DNA of 51,676 bases, taken from Thermoflexia bacterium. GTDB lineage: Bacteria; Chloroflexota; Anaerolineae; B4-G1. Below the pieces are notes generated by a model. The model saw only the letters and a program-made list of their open reading frames with translations, was not told where the DNA came from and did no database searches. Positions 24,124 through 31,951 of the stretch are shown piece by piece. A program made the position numbers and the translations under genes. Numbering within the stretch: the first letter of the stretch is position 1; every line of letters starts with the position of its first letter. The stretch lies in the NCBI GenBank assembly GCA_011192155.1, contig DUEK01000003.1:47919-99594 (forward strand), in the 5' to 3' direction.

Positions 24124-25133
24124 CTAATATCATTTAAACGAAAGCCATGCTTTCGAGCTAGTTTAGCGATTTCACGCACCCGTTCAATTTGTATCTGTTT
24201 GCCTAATGAATAGCTCTCACGCCGTCCCTCCAGCGCCAGTACCATCGTCTCTGCCATACAAGCGTAGGCTCTGCCGGGCGCGAGGCCGAAATTAAAGTGG
24301 AAATCCACCTCGCCAGGAACGTCCATCACTCCTCCATCAATGACCAGCACGTCGTCTCGCTCCTGTGTCACCCTCGGCGACACGTCTGGTGGGAGCGCCA
24401 CGTCGCACACGGCCGCGCCGTGCTTGAGATGTTCAGGCAGAATGATCGGCCTGGTAGCATTGGTGGTGCTCAACACCATGTCGGCCTCGCGGATGGCTTC
24501 AATGTTTGTCGAGCTACGCACCCGGCGCGCTCCGCTTTCCCTAATCTGTGCCTCTGCCCCTGCCAAGTGAGAGTCTGAGCGGCCCACCAGTAGCAGCTCG
24601 GCCACCGTAGGCGCGAGCAACTTGGCGCACGCCAGACCGATGCTGCCTGTCGCACCGACTATGGCCACTGTGGCTGTCTGTGGTTGAATGTTCTGGTGCT
24701 GTGCGGCTTGCTCTAACCCTTCGACCGCGGCGGCTATGGTGAGGCTGCGGCCTGTAGTGACAGGAATATTCAGGTTCTGAGCAACGGTCACTCCCCCGTC
24801 GCCGATCACGGACGTGAAAGCCAGCAATCCCATAATGTCGGCTCCCAGTTCCTGCGCCAGGCCACCGGTCTGGATGATTTTCTTGTAAGCTGTCTGATGC
24901 GGCGACCTCATCATTTGCTCGGCCGTGAGCGGGCAGGCCAGCAGCCAGCCTTCGATTTCTTTCCCTGTGGCTTCTGAGCGCACGCCCGTGATGCGAGATA
25001 GGTAGACCGGCGGCCAGAAGCGCGAAAAGAAATGGACCAGCGGCGTGGGCAATATCTTGGCCAGCAGCGGATATTTGCGCGCCACATCCTGTTTGGGACT
25101 GACCGGATGAATTACACAAGCGAAACTGCTCAT
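24120..25133 (-). CDS. long-chain acyl-ACP reductase-like protein
   Basis: 337 residues. It resembles cyanobacterial acyl-ACP reductase (AAR): start FACVIHPVSPKQDVARKYP, a middle GLLAFTSVIGDGG, a Rossmann motif VAIVGATGSIGLACAKLL, and YACMAETMVLALEGR, whose Cys matches the acyl-enzyme Cys of AAR (FACFAEAM). The C-terminus SLGKQIQIERVREIAKLARKHGF also matches. AAR makes fatty aldehydes with NADPH. No aldehyde deformylating oxygenase is seen here, so the aldehyde would go elsewhere. ATG 25133 follows GAGGGG; the longer frame begins at TTG. Family call is by recalled motifs and activity is unproven. Confidence 0.82.
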   Translation of the reverse strand: MSSFACVIHPVSPKQDVARKYPLLAKILPTPLVHFFSRFWPPVYLSRITGVRSEATGKEIEGWLLACPLTAEQMMRSPHQTAYKKIIQTGGLAQELGADIMGLLAFTSVIGDGGVTVAQNLNIPVTTGRSLTIAAAVEGLEQAAQHQNIQPQTATVAIVGATGSIGLACAKLLAPTVAELLLVGRSDSHLAGAEAQIRESGARRVRSSTNIEAIREADMVLSTTNATRPIILPEHLKHGAAVCDVALPPDVSPRVTQERDDVLVIDGGVMDVPGEVDFHFNFGLAPGRAYACMAETMVLALEGRRESYSLGKQIQIERVREIAKLARKHGFRLNDIR

Positions 25134-25146
25134 TTCCCGCCCCTCG

Positions 25147-25206
25147 TTAGCGCCCAAAACCCTTAGAGTTCTTCATTCTACAAGAAACAACGTGGCAAGT
25201 TTTGGG
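25147..25206. repeat. dispersed TTAGCGCCCAAAACCC repeat, copy A
   Basis: TTAGCGCCCAAAACCC, then CTTCATTCTACAAGAAACA, then TTTTGGG. The same order occurs inverted at 31888-31951 downstream of ftsZ, and the CTACAAGAAACA core also at 3860. The arms CCCAAAA/TTTTGGG are inverted. It lies just upstream of the acyl-ACP-reductase-like gene. Confidence 0.6.
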
Positions 25207-25256
25207 TCTTTGTCAAAAGCTGTAACTTGGTAGGTTTGATTGATCCAGTAGTCTCG

Positions 25257-25394
25257 GTAGATCCAAATTTCAGACCTCGGAGGTCTCGGAAGGTGACATT
25301 GGCAGCAAAATTGCCTAGATTGCGCCCGTTTTTACCGGCAAAGGCGCTCTCGAGAGACCTCCGAGGTCTTGTTGTCGTAACATTTTGGATCTAC
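25257..25394. mobile_element. 138-bp MITE-like element, copy 1
   Basis: Ends with 11-bp perfect inverted repeats GTAGATCCAAA (25257-25267) and TTTGGATCTAC (25384-25394). Just inside are two palindromes, AGACCTC-G-GAGGTCT (25272-25286) and AGACCTC-C-GAGGTCT (25355-25369). It has no coding capacity. A second copy starts at 51557 and differs at two positions over 120 nt. It separates the reductase gene from the beta-helix gene. Confidence 0.8.
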
Positions 25395-25407
25395 TGGGTC
25401 TGAACAG

Positions 25408-26667
25408 TTATTCTTCAGGTTCGTATATTCTGGTATGCAAGCTTTCCCCGCCCTTGAGTTTCAAATGATCGCTGTTTTCGTAATAGATTGTTCGATCAAT
25501 CACGCGCCTTTCGGGCGAGGCGAACAAAATCACGTCCGATTCGATAGTTCGCGCCGGGTACACTACCATGCCAGAGCCTATGTAGCAGTTGTGGCCCACG
25601 CAGCTACCCAGCACCGGCATACCCGTTTCCTTTGGTTCTCCCTCGTGTATAGCGCGGATGGGCTTTTGAGGCACCAGGCTAAAGTCGGTAAAGGTGCTGC
25701 CTGCGCCAATAAAGGTGCCACGTCCGATGCTACAAAATTGCAAGCACGTATTCTGCGCCAGCATCGAATCCGCCATCATCACGCTCATAAAGAGCGCGCC
25801 TCGGAAGGGAAGAAAACAGCGGTCCGATACCACACTGACCTGAATCTGGCTGCCCGTTCCAATGCTCACGTTATTACCAATGACAGCGATATCTATAACC
25901 GACCCCGGCCCGATGCTGACGTTATCGCCAATCCAGGCCGGCCCTCTGAGGACGACGGAGGGATCAATGCTACAATTGCGGCCTATATGCACCACCTCCG
26001 ACGATTCGAGAACCTGTTTTCGTTCCAACATAGAACACCACAGTATTTTCAGATTCTTTTTCAAGTCATGCTCAATTTCGTGATCCAATCGCGCCGCTTG
26101 GGCAAATACTCCAAAGATGACGTTGGCGGTGATGGTGTGAACCCAATGTTCGATGGAGCAAAACGCCTTGGTGGGCACCTGGTACACCAGCTCACCCATC
26201 ATGTTGGACATGTGAGTTGGGACGTGGTAATATCCCATCTCTCGTGCGCCGGTGTCCATCACCAATGGGCGCACGTTAGGCTCTACGCCGTGTGGAAAGT
26301 ACCACATGTAGGCTACATACTTGTCCCCTTCGCGTTGGATACCTCGTTGGAGATGGATGGCGTGGGCATTGATCGCGCGGTCGTCCAGTGCAAAGGCGAC
26401 TCGACATGCCTTGCCCAACTTTCGCGCGCGCCGGATGAACTCGTCTACAAAATATTGGTCGAAAAACAGGTTGTCCCGGTAAACGAGCGTCTCCACGCGC
26501 TTTGGTTCGATCTCGGCTGGCGAATCTACCTCGCGCTCCTCCGTGGTGTAGGACGCCAAGACGTCCCGCTGGTGGAGCCATAGCTGTTTGTTGAGCACAC
26601 GCAGTTCACGGGCTTTCTCGTTGAATGGAAATATCTCGCGATGGTCCCGCAGAATGATCTTTCGCAT
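25408..26667 (-). CDS. left-handed beta-helix (hexapeptide) protein, transferase-like
   Basis: About 419 residues. The N-terminal half (1-200; KIILRDHREIFPF, RRARKLGKACRVAFALDDRAI) is not recognised with confidence. The C-terminal half (about 225-385) has hexapeptide turns such as IGRNCSIDPSVVLRG, IGDNVSIGPGSVI, IGNNVSIGTGSQI and VGHNCYIGSGMVV, a left-handed beta-helix. This fold is typical of acyltransferases and sugar-nucleotide enzymes. Its start lies 8 nt after the V4R stop (a TTG overlapping that stop is an alternative), so the two are one unit. Substrate unknown; a role in lipid or polysaccharide modification is inference. Confidence 0.82.
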   Translation of the reverse strand: MRKIILRDHREIFPFNEKARELRVLNKQLWLHQRDVLASYTTEEREVDSPAEIEPKRVETLVYRDNLFFDQYFVDEFIRRARKLGKACRVAFALDDRAINAHAIHLQRGIQREGDKYVAYMWYFPHGVEPNVRPLVMDTGAREMGYYHVPTHMSNMMGELVYQVPTKAFCSIEHWVHTITANVIFGVFAQAARLDHEIEHDLKKNLKILWCSMLERKQVLESSEVVHIGRNCSIDPSVVLRGPAWIGDNVSIGPGSVIDIAVIGNNVSIGTGSQIQVSVVSDRCFLPFRGALFMSVMMADSMLAQNTCLQFCSIGRGTFIGAGSTFTDFSLVPQKPIRAIHEGEPKETGMPVLGSCVGHNCYIGSGMVVYPARTIESDVILFASPERRVIDRTIYYENSDHLKLKGGESLHTRIYEPEE

Positions 26668-26675
26668 TTGTCTGC

Positions 26676-27326
26676 TCAATCCAATGGTTGCTTGCTGATC
26701 AGAATGGTGCAGTTCTTCTCACCAGTGGCGATGCACGAGACTTCTTCTACGTAAAAGTTTTCGCCGCCGCTGACCCAGTAAAGCGCTTCTTCCAAGATGC
26801 CGACAGCCAGATGGCAGCAGGGCGAGTCGGATTTGCGTCCCCAACACGCGCCACAGCGCTCCATAACCCAGTAATAATATTGTTCATCCTCCCCCAGTCG
26901 TATTAGGTGATCGGTGAATTTATTGAACATCTGGGCCAACACCTCAAAACCCACCTTTAGTTTCATTCCCAGTGGCAGGAGGCGAAAGGTCAGATCCGCA
27001 ATACCCAGCATCGGCCCAAAGTCCTGGATGCCGAGTTTGAGGCAAGCCCGACCGGCTCGTAGCGCCAACCCTCGTCCGCCGCGCGGCCCATACATTTCGT
27101 CTAGCGCTTGTAGTAGTTGCCCTACTTCAGTGAAAGGAAACTCCTGTGCAAAGTTGTTCGGCGGATAGTTTCCGATGTATTTTTGAAGTCGGGCCAGGTT
27201 CAGCACAGCGTTCACTCCATTGCGGCCCATAACCTCTTCCAGCGCCAGGAAGATAATCCGCCCCATTTTGTTTGGGAAAGAGAATTGTTGAACTTCTTGG
27301 CCCTTTGATAGAGATTCGTCTGTCAT
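26676..27326 (-). CDS. V4R (4-vinyl-reductase-like) domain protein
   Basis: 216 residues. The C-terminal half (about 130-215) has the V4R features: Cys-rich ERCGACWGRKSDSPCCHLAVG, EALYWVSGGENFYVEE, CIATGEKNCTILI. These cysteines form a metal-binding site in the family. V4R domains bind small hydrophobic ligands and occur in BchJ and archaeal/bacterial sensors. No membrane segment or DNA-binding domain is seen. It lies 52 nt after an alpha/beta hydrolase and is coupled to the beta-helix gene. A hydrophobic-ligand sensor or carrier is the simplest inference. Confidence 0.85.
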   Translation of the reverse strand: MTDESLSKGQEVQQFSFPNKMGRIIFLALEEVMGRNGVNAVLNLARLQKYIGNYPPNNFAQEFPFTEVGQLLQALDEMYGPRGGRGLALRAGRACLKLGIQDFGPMLGIADLTFRLLPLGMKLKVGFEVLAQMFNKFTDHLIRLGEDEQYYYWVMERCGACWGRKSDSPCCHLAVGILEEALYWVSGGENFYVEEVSCIATGEKNCTILISKQPLD

Positions 27327-27378
27327 AAATGCTGGCTCTCTGGCTGCTGGATGGCCCAGTTCACGCTATTGGGCCGCG

Positions 27379-28158
27379 CTATGCATGGTTAAGAAATTCC
27401 TGTAGCGTCTGATAGAATCGCTGTGGTTCGTCCAGCATTGGAAAGTGGCCCGATTTTTTAAAGTAGTGTATATTAGCTTGTGGTGCTCCTTGTGCCAGAA
27501 CGTTACCCTGCTTGGGGTTCACGATACGGTCCACTCGGCCATAAATACCCAACGTTGGTACTTTTATATTTTCTAGTCGCGGGCGCAGGTCTATATGACG
27601 CAGCGATGCAATACTGTAGTGGAAAGATTCCAGCGTCGTGCGCGAAACGTCTCGTTCGAACATCTTGTACCAAGTTTTCCAGTCCCGCGCGTAAATTGGA
27701 GAGAGGATGCGAACGCCTAGTGGGAATATCTGGTAGAACAAGCTAGCCAGGGATCGCCGTGCTGATAATCGTAGAAAGAGCGCCAGCCCATCGCCCACGA
27801 TGGGAGAGCCTACCACCGCCACCTTTTGAACCCGTTCGGGATGGTCTAACGCCACGCCGAGCGAGACAGTGCCGCCCATGGAATGGCCCACGATGGGCGC
27901 CTGCATGATCCCTAGGCGCTCCATAAACTGATTCACCATCTCGATATAGTCCTGAACAGTGAAACTGTCCCCTTGCTTCCCAGATTCCCCAAAACCCCAA
28001 AAATCGAGTGCGTATGTCTTGTAACGACGGCCCAATGACTCCATAGTACTCAGCCAATGGTCCCATGATTCCAGCCAGCCGTGCAGTAGAATCACGGGTC
28101 GCCCGTGGCCGTGGGTTTCGTAGTGGACTACCCCTCGGTCAGTAACGATGGAGCTCAT
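27379..28158 (-). CDS. alpha/beta hydrolase
   Basis: 259 residues with an intact catalytic set: oxyanion HGW (ILLHGWLESW), nucleophile Ser in VGHSMGG (near 93), acid in GRVDRIVN and base in SGHFPML. It is a paralogue of the serine-less protein at 18525-19316 (shared VHYE, HGW, RYKTYALDFWGFG). Substrate unknown; esterase, thioesterase or lactonase activity is possible. AGGAG precedes the ATG. It probably opens the three-gene unit hydrolase, V4R, beta-helix, separated from the GTPase by a 439-nt gap. Confidence 0.92.
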   Translation of the reverse strand: MSSIVTDRGVVHYETHGHGRPVILLHGWLESWDHWLSTMESLGRRYKTYALDFWGFGESGKQGDSFTVQDYIEMVNQFMERLGIMQAPIVGHSMGGTVSLGVALDHPERVQKVAVVGSPIVGDGLALFLRLSARRSLASLFYQIFPLGVRILSPIYARDWKTWYKMFERDVSRTTLESFHYSIASLRHIDLRPRLENIKVPTLGIYGRVDRIVNPKQGNVLAQGAPQANIHYFKKSGHFPMLDEPQRFYQTLQEFLNHA

Positions 28159-28597
28159 AAGCGCGCCACTCCTAGTAGCCGAAATGCCCCATCGGCTATC
28201 AGAGTCTCAGAAATAGATGATATTGCCATTGTGTTTAAATCATACCATGAAAGTGTACAGGGAAGATTGAGAAATCATTGCAATTTCGTTAAAGTGGAGT
28301 TACGACTTTTGAAACGAACGGCGGCCGAACCGCCCATCCTGCACGACTCGGCCGCCAGAAAAGCATTACTTTACACAGCACAAGTCTCCATTGCCGGACG
28401 ATGTGCCTGCCCTTTTCTTCCTAAACCTCGCTTCCGTTCGGTCAAGAAAGTGAACGTAGGCCTAGTGAACCCGCATAACCCCAAAGTGTCACCGCTCCCC
28501 TTTTACAGGGGCCTTGAGCGTATTGGGGTCAGTGACTTGGGCTTGACTGATTCTCAACGCGCTATTCGACCCGCAATGTTAACCCGATAGCGTTGAT
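28159..28597. other. 439-nt gap with strong hairpins, no gene seen
   Basis: At 28320-28356 GGCGGCCGA and TCGGCCGCC pair over 9 bp. At 28479-28528 three nested stems (CCCCAA/TTGGGG, CGCTC/GAGCG, CCCC/GGGG) are possible. On the minus strand the 9-bp hairpin is followed by GTTCGTTTC, a weak terminator-like tail for the GTPase gene. A plus-strand frame through the gap has no ribosome site and no recognisable protein. The gap may hold a structured RNA. Confidence 0.45.
28239..28244 (-). promoter_or_regulatory. possible extended -10 promoter of the hydrolase-V4R-beta-helix unit
   Basis: The minus strand reads TGGTATGAT with no good -35 hexamer at 16-18 nt. The hydrolase ATG follows about 80 nt downstream. 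Confidence 0.35.
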
Positions 28598-29137
28598 TTA
28601 ATTTCCCCCTTCCTCCATCAAACTGAGGATCGAGTACAAGAGTTCCAGCAGAACTTGCTTGACGCTTTCCGGGTCGGTAGCTACGCAGGGCACCATCTTG
28701 ATTTCCTGGGGGATACGAAGCGCGATGCGCAAATCTTCAGTCTCCCATGCATCTTGTAAATCTTGTTTGTTGGCAGCAACGACGTAGGGTACAGGGGCAT
28801 AGGAACGAAAGGTATCCAGGATACTACGAGCTTCACGGAATGTTTCCGGTCGCACACTGTCGAGCAGAACGACAAAGCCTAACATTCCTTCGGCGAGGAT
28901 TTCCCACATAAAGTCGAAGCGGCGTTGACCGGGAGTGCCGAACAAGTAGAGCACCAAGTCCTCATCTACGGTGATACGTCCAAAATCCATTGCCACCGTG
29001 GTCTGATCCTTGACCCGTTCTTCTTTACGAGAGATTTTTTTCTCTGTCGCGACGACGTCAATCTCACTTATGCTCTGGATGAATTCCGTTTTGCCAGCCG
29101 AAAATGGCCCGGTTACCACTATTTTAACTGTCTGCAT
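28598..29137 (-). CDS. small Ras-like/MglA-type GTPase
   Basis: 179 residues with P-loop GPFSAGKT (10-17), switch region TTVAMDFG (46-53), FGTPGQRRF (66-74) in place of the usual DxxG motif, NKQD (123-126) and a CVATD-like G5. This is the family of predicted bacterial GTPases (COG2229) often beside roadblock or DUF4388 proteins, used in polarity and signalling complexes. The ATG lies 30 nt after the DUF4388 stop, so both are one unit under the promoter at 30061-30089. No GAP (roadblock/MglB) gene is seen nearby. Confidence 0.9.
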   Translation of the reverse strand: MQTVKIVVTGPFSAGKTEFIQSISEIDVVATEKKISRKEERVKDQTTVAMDFGRITVDEDLVLYLFGTPGQRRFDFMWEILAEGMLGFVVLLDSVRPETFREARSILDTFRSYAPVPYVVAANKQDLQDAWETEDLRIALRIPQEIKMVPCVATDPESVKQVLLELLYSILSLMEEGGN

Positions 29138-29167
29138 AGTTACGTTCCTTACAATAATGCCTGGTTG

Positions 29168-29995
29168 CTATTTCTGAAAAAAGTTAATCAAGCGTTCAAC
29201 CACGCCACGCTTGACGGCTGGACGGCGCATGGTCATAGGAGTTTCACCGGACGCTTCTGACGGCGCCGCCTTGCGCGTTCCTTCTGGCTGGACCAACTCT
29301 ACCAACCCTGCCTGCAATAGACCGTATACAATTTTGCGGATTTGGAAATCGCTTAGATTGTTAAACTGCGCGATCTGGCGGATAGTGTTGCGGGGATTGA
29401 TGAAAGAAACCGCACGCCATTCCTCGACGCTCAGATTGATGTTACGCAGTTGCACGCCGGGACGATCTGCGAATTTGAGCGCTATATCTAGGTCGGGCAA
29501 TTCGTCCTGCAACCGTTCCCACTCCTTCAAACGGCGGCTGCCCTCCATAATTATACTTTCCAGGTCAATAGGAATGGTAATGCGGTTCTCAAACGGCAAT
29601 ACGTTCGATTCGAAACGGAAGGTCCCCTCTGGCCAGGTAAAGAGAGGATAGACGTTGTTCAAAATATAGGTGCGTACGCTTTGCGCAATATCGGCCTGAC
29701 TCACATAGCCAGCGTTTATCAACAAGGCGCCTAGTTCCTTGTCGCTCTTGGCGCTAGCTTTGGACTGGATTGTGTGTGCTTGTTCTTTTGTGATCTTGCC
29801 GGCTCGATGAAGCACCACTGCCAGAGGATCGCCCTGCTCATTCGATGTCGCATAAGTGAGCTTACCCTCCTTGAAGCACAGGCGGGCTTGCGCCTCGCGC
29901 GCATCAATTGCCAGCGTGCCTGTCTTGCGTGCTAAATTGATCAGGTTGAGCAACTGGGTCGTGCTAAAATCCTGCAAGTTCCCCTTTAGTGCCAT
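29168..29995 (-). CDS. DUF4388 (PATAN-type) domain protein
   Basis: 275 residues. The N-terminal DUF4388 domain (about 1-160) starts ALKGNLQDFSTTQLLNLINLARKTGTL, with FKEGKLTYA and FTWPEGTFRFE. A helical C-terminal region (about 165-250) resembles a winged-helix turn (FINPRNTIRQIAQFNNLSDFQIRKIVYGLLQAGLVE). Such proteins partner small GTPases and response regulators. ATG 29995 has GGAGGT four bases upstream; a GTG in that ribosome site starts the longer frame and is rejected. First gene of the DUF4388-GTPase unit. Confidence 0.88.
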   Translation of the reverse strand: MALKGNLQDFSTTQLLNLINLARKTGTLAIDAREAQARLCFKEGKLTYATSNEQGDPLAVVLHRAGKITKEQAHTIQSKASAKSDKELGALLINAGYVSQADIAQSVRTYILNNVYPLFTWPEGTFRFESNVLPFENRITIPIDLESIIMEGSRRLKEWERLQDELPDLDIALKFADRPGVQLRNINLSVEEWRAVSFINPRNTIRQIAQFNNLSDFQIRKIVYGLLQAGLVELVQPEGTRKAAPSEASGETPMTMRRPAVKRGVVERLINFFQK

Positions 29996-30060
29996 ACATA
30001 CCTCCACTGCGGCTATCTAAAGCCGTAGATTTGAACTTGCTCAAAGATACACTGAGTTGG

Positions 30061-30089
30061 ATTATACATTCTCTTGGCGTTCAAGTCAA
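30061..30089 (-). promoter_or_regulatory. promoter of the DUF4388-GTPase unit
   Basis: The minus strand reads TTGACT (30084-30089), 17-nt spacer, TATAAT (30061-30066). It is placed about 65 nt before the ATG at 29995. Confidence 0.8.
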
Positions 30090-30202
30090 CCGCAGAAAAA
30101 CCAAAATTCTTGGCCTTTGCGGGGTGGGTCCCATCTGTACTACAGTAGAAGCAGCCAGGGCCATCTGGGCCAGATGATAAATGACAACGCATAGCGGTCA
30201 GG

Positions 30203-30223
30203 CAATGACCAATTACCAATATC
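30203..30223. repeat. CAATNNN 7-mer tract
   Basis: CAATGAC, CAATTAC, CAATATC in succession between the DUF4388 promoter and the transposase-like remnant. It has the same unit type as the tracts at ssnA, ddl and murC. The remaining sequence at 30090-30333 shows no gene. Confidence 0.6.
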
Positions 30224-30333
30224 AGCAACGAAGAATACGCGTACCAGTGATAAGGCGTTAGTGGGATAAGGAGTGATGAAAAGGGGGATGATTGAGGCTG
30301 AGGCGTGCAGGATTATATCCGGCGGGGAGCATA

Positions 30334-30582
30334 TCAAGCCGACTGGATGGGCAGGGGGGTAGGTTCAGTTGTGGGGGGGGCAAGGCACTGGAACACAGGG
30401 GAGGAGAAATTGGGGTGACGTGGATCGTGGATTGGATGGAAGAGTCCGACAAAGCCGCCAAAGAAGTGACGGGCAGTAACTATGAAAGCGTTGATGAGCG
30501 CCAGTTGTTCCTGTTCGTGCTGATCCAGCGCCTGGGCGGGCGCAGAGGGGGTCCGTGCAAGTAAAGCAGCGCTTTTCGACAT
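30334..30582 (-). pseudogene. possible N-terminal remnant of a transposase
   Basis: An 82-residue frame from ATG 30582, preceded by GGAGG at 8 nt. The first half (HEQEQLALINAFIVTARHFF, then GLFHPIHDPRHP) resembles the start of transposases that carry an F...DPR motif. After residue about 55 the frame runs into low-complexity C-rich sequence and ends without a catalytic domain, so it looks truncated and decayed. No inverted ends were identified. Alternatively it is a short gene of unknown function. Confidence 0.35.
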
Positions 30583-30620
30583 AGCCATCACCTCCAAGCG
30601 CTGGTCACATCGCACCTAGC

Positions 30621-31778
30621 TCAACGTCCAACATCCCCTTGAGCCTCGGGCAGGGTAAAGATAAAGCAACTTCCCCTCCCCTGCAAGCCATCCTCAACCC
30701 AGATGCATCCACCGTGAGCTTCCACGGCCATGCGGCAAAAAGTCAATCCAAGCCCCAATCCTCTCCGGGGTTCTGCTTGTCCCTGGGCCTGAGTGAACTT
30801 TTCAAAAATACGCTCGCGCTCTTCCGGGGGAATGCCTGGCCCGGTGTCTACCACCTCCACCTGAATTTGCTCACCTCGGGGCTGAACGTCTACCCACACC
30901 CGCCCTCCACGGGGTGTAAATTTGAGCGCGTTGTCCAAAAGATTGATCAGCATCCGCTGCACAACATCGCGGTCAGCCATGGCCAGGGGAATATCTGCAG
31001 GCAACAGGCTCTCCAGTGACACGCCGTGATTCTCGGCCAAGTGGCGCTCTTCTGTTACCACTTCCTCAATAAGCGCGGTCACGTCCACCGGCGCGAGACG
31101 AAGCGCTATCTTCCCCTCCTCCAAGCGGGCAATGTCCAGCAGTGTCTCTACCAAACGCTGCATCCGCCATACCGATCGCCCCATCGTCTCCATCAATGAA
31201 TCCACGTACTCTGACTTGGTCTCGACGTCCAGTTCGCCCTCCAACAGCTCCATGCCGCTAGAGATCACCCCCAGGGGATTGCGGAGGTCGTGCACGATCA
31301 TATCGGCCAACTCTTCCCGCAGGCGCAAGAGTTCCTCCAATCGCTCCTTCTCGGAGCGCAATGCCCGCACCCGCTCCATAGCTTGCCGATACGAGCGTCC
31401 GAGAGTAACTCGCGCAACGTCCCCATGAGTGAGCCGCTCCCCCACCTGACAGATAACGTCTGCCGCCAGAGCAGGAGACTCCTTCAGTAATCGGCGAAAA
31501 TCGGCCTCAGAAATATGAATAACACACGATTCCTCTTCAGCCTTCACAGTAGCCGTGCGAGACCAGCCGGTAGTAGCGCCAAGCTCACCCACCAGGTTCC
31601 CCGGCACAATCTCCGAGAGGAGATAAGAGAAGCCCTGGTCCTCCCGATAGACCCCCAAACGGCCCCGCTTGACGTAATAGGCGCCATCACTCACCTCGCC
31701 CTGACGACACAGCACCTCGCCCGGAGAGAGAGCCTTTTCCCTCCCACACTGTTGCCAGAGTTCGACCAAATCAGCCAT
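30621..31778 (-). CDS. histidine kinase with cyclic-nucleotide-binding domain
   Basis: About 385 residues. An N-terminal cNMP-binding (CRP-like) fold (1-120; LSPGEVLCRQGEVSDGAYYVKRG, VGELGATTGWSRTATV), a helical linker, then HisKA with His163 in DMIVHDLRNPLG and a HATPase domain with NLLDNALKFTP, DTGPGIP and GLGLGLTFC. No membrane segment. The cNMP pocket shows no full PRAARA-type motif, so the ligand is uncertain. Start ATG 31778 has GGTGG upstream; the longer frame starts with TTG. No response regulator is adjacent; the nearest is at 23158. Confidence 0.92.
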   Translation of the reverse strand: MADLVELWQQCGREKALSPGEVLCRQGEVSDGAYYVKRGRLGVYREDQGFSYLLSEIVPGNLVGELGATTGWSRTATVKAEEESCVIHISEADFRRLLKESPALAADVICQVGERLTHGDVARVTLGRSYRQAMERVRALRSEKERLEELLRLREELADMIVHDLRNPLGVISSGMELLEGELDVETKSEYVDSLMETMGRSVWRMQRLVETLLDIARLEEGKIALRLAPVDVTALIEEVVTEERHLAENHGVSLESLLPADIPLAMADRDVVQRMLINLLDNALKFTPRGGRVWVDVQPRGEQIQVEVVDTGPGIPPEERERIFEKFTQAQGQAEPRRGLGLGLTFCRMAVEAHGGCIWVEDGLQGRGSCFIFTLPEAQGDVGR

Positions 31779-31887
31779 ATCAATACCACCCAACAGGCGC
31801 GGCTTTACTCGCCTACCAAAGAAGCCCAATCAATGCCACAGATTCACAAGTCAGCGTACACTGCTAAGAAATAGTTTTTTGGAAAAA

Positions 31888-31951
31888 CCCCAAACCCCAT
31901 CCTCGCTGTTTCTCGTAAAATGAAGGACGCCGCAGGGGTTTTGGGCGCTAA
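31888..31951 (-). terminator. possible ftsZ terminator formed by dispersed repeat, copy B
   Basis: On the minus strand CCCAAAACCCC, directly after the ftsZ stop, can pair with GGGGTTTGGGG, followed by TTTTT. The loop (about 35 nt) contains TTCATTTTACGAGAAACAG, the core shared with 25147-25206. The ftsZ TAG itself is the start of the repeat (TTAGCGCCC). Confidence 0.45.

Noticed and set aside
25435-26583. 382-codon plus-strand open frame opposite the beta-helix gene
   Set aside because: The minus strand encodes clear hexapeptide repeats; the plus frame is a shadow without domains.
28105-28590. 161-codon plus-strand frame across the GTPase-hydrolase gap
   Set aside because: No ribosome site, low-complexity basic protein, crosses hairpins; more likely non-coding.
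30292-30564. 90-codon plus-strand frame
   Set aside because: It overlaps the transposase-like remnant on the other strand, has poly-Gly from G-runs and no ribosome site.
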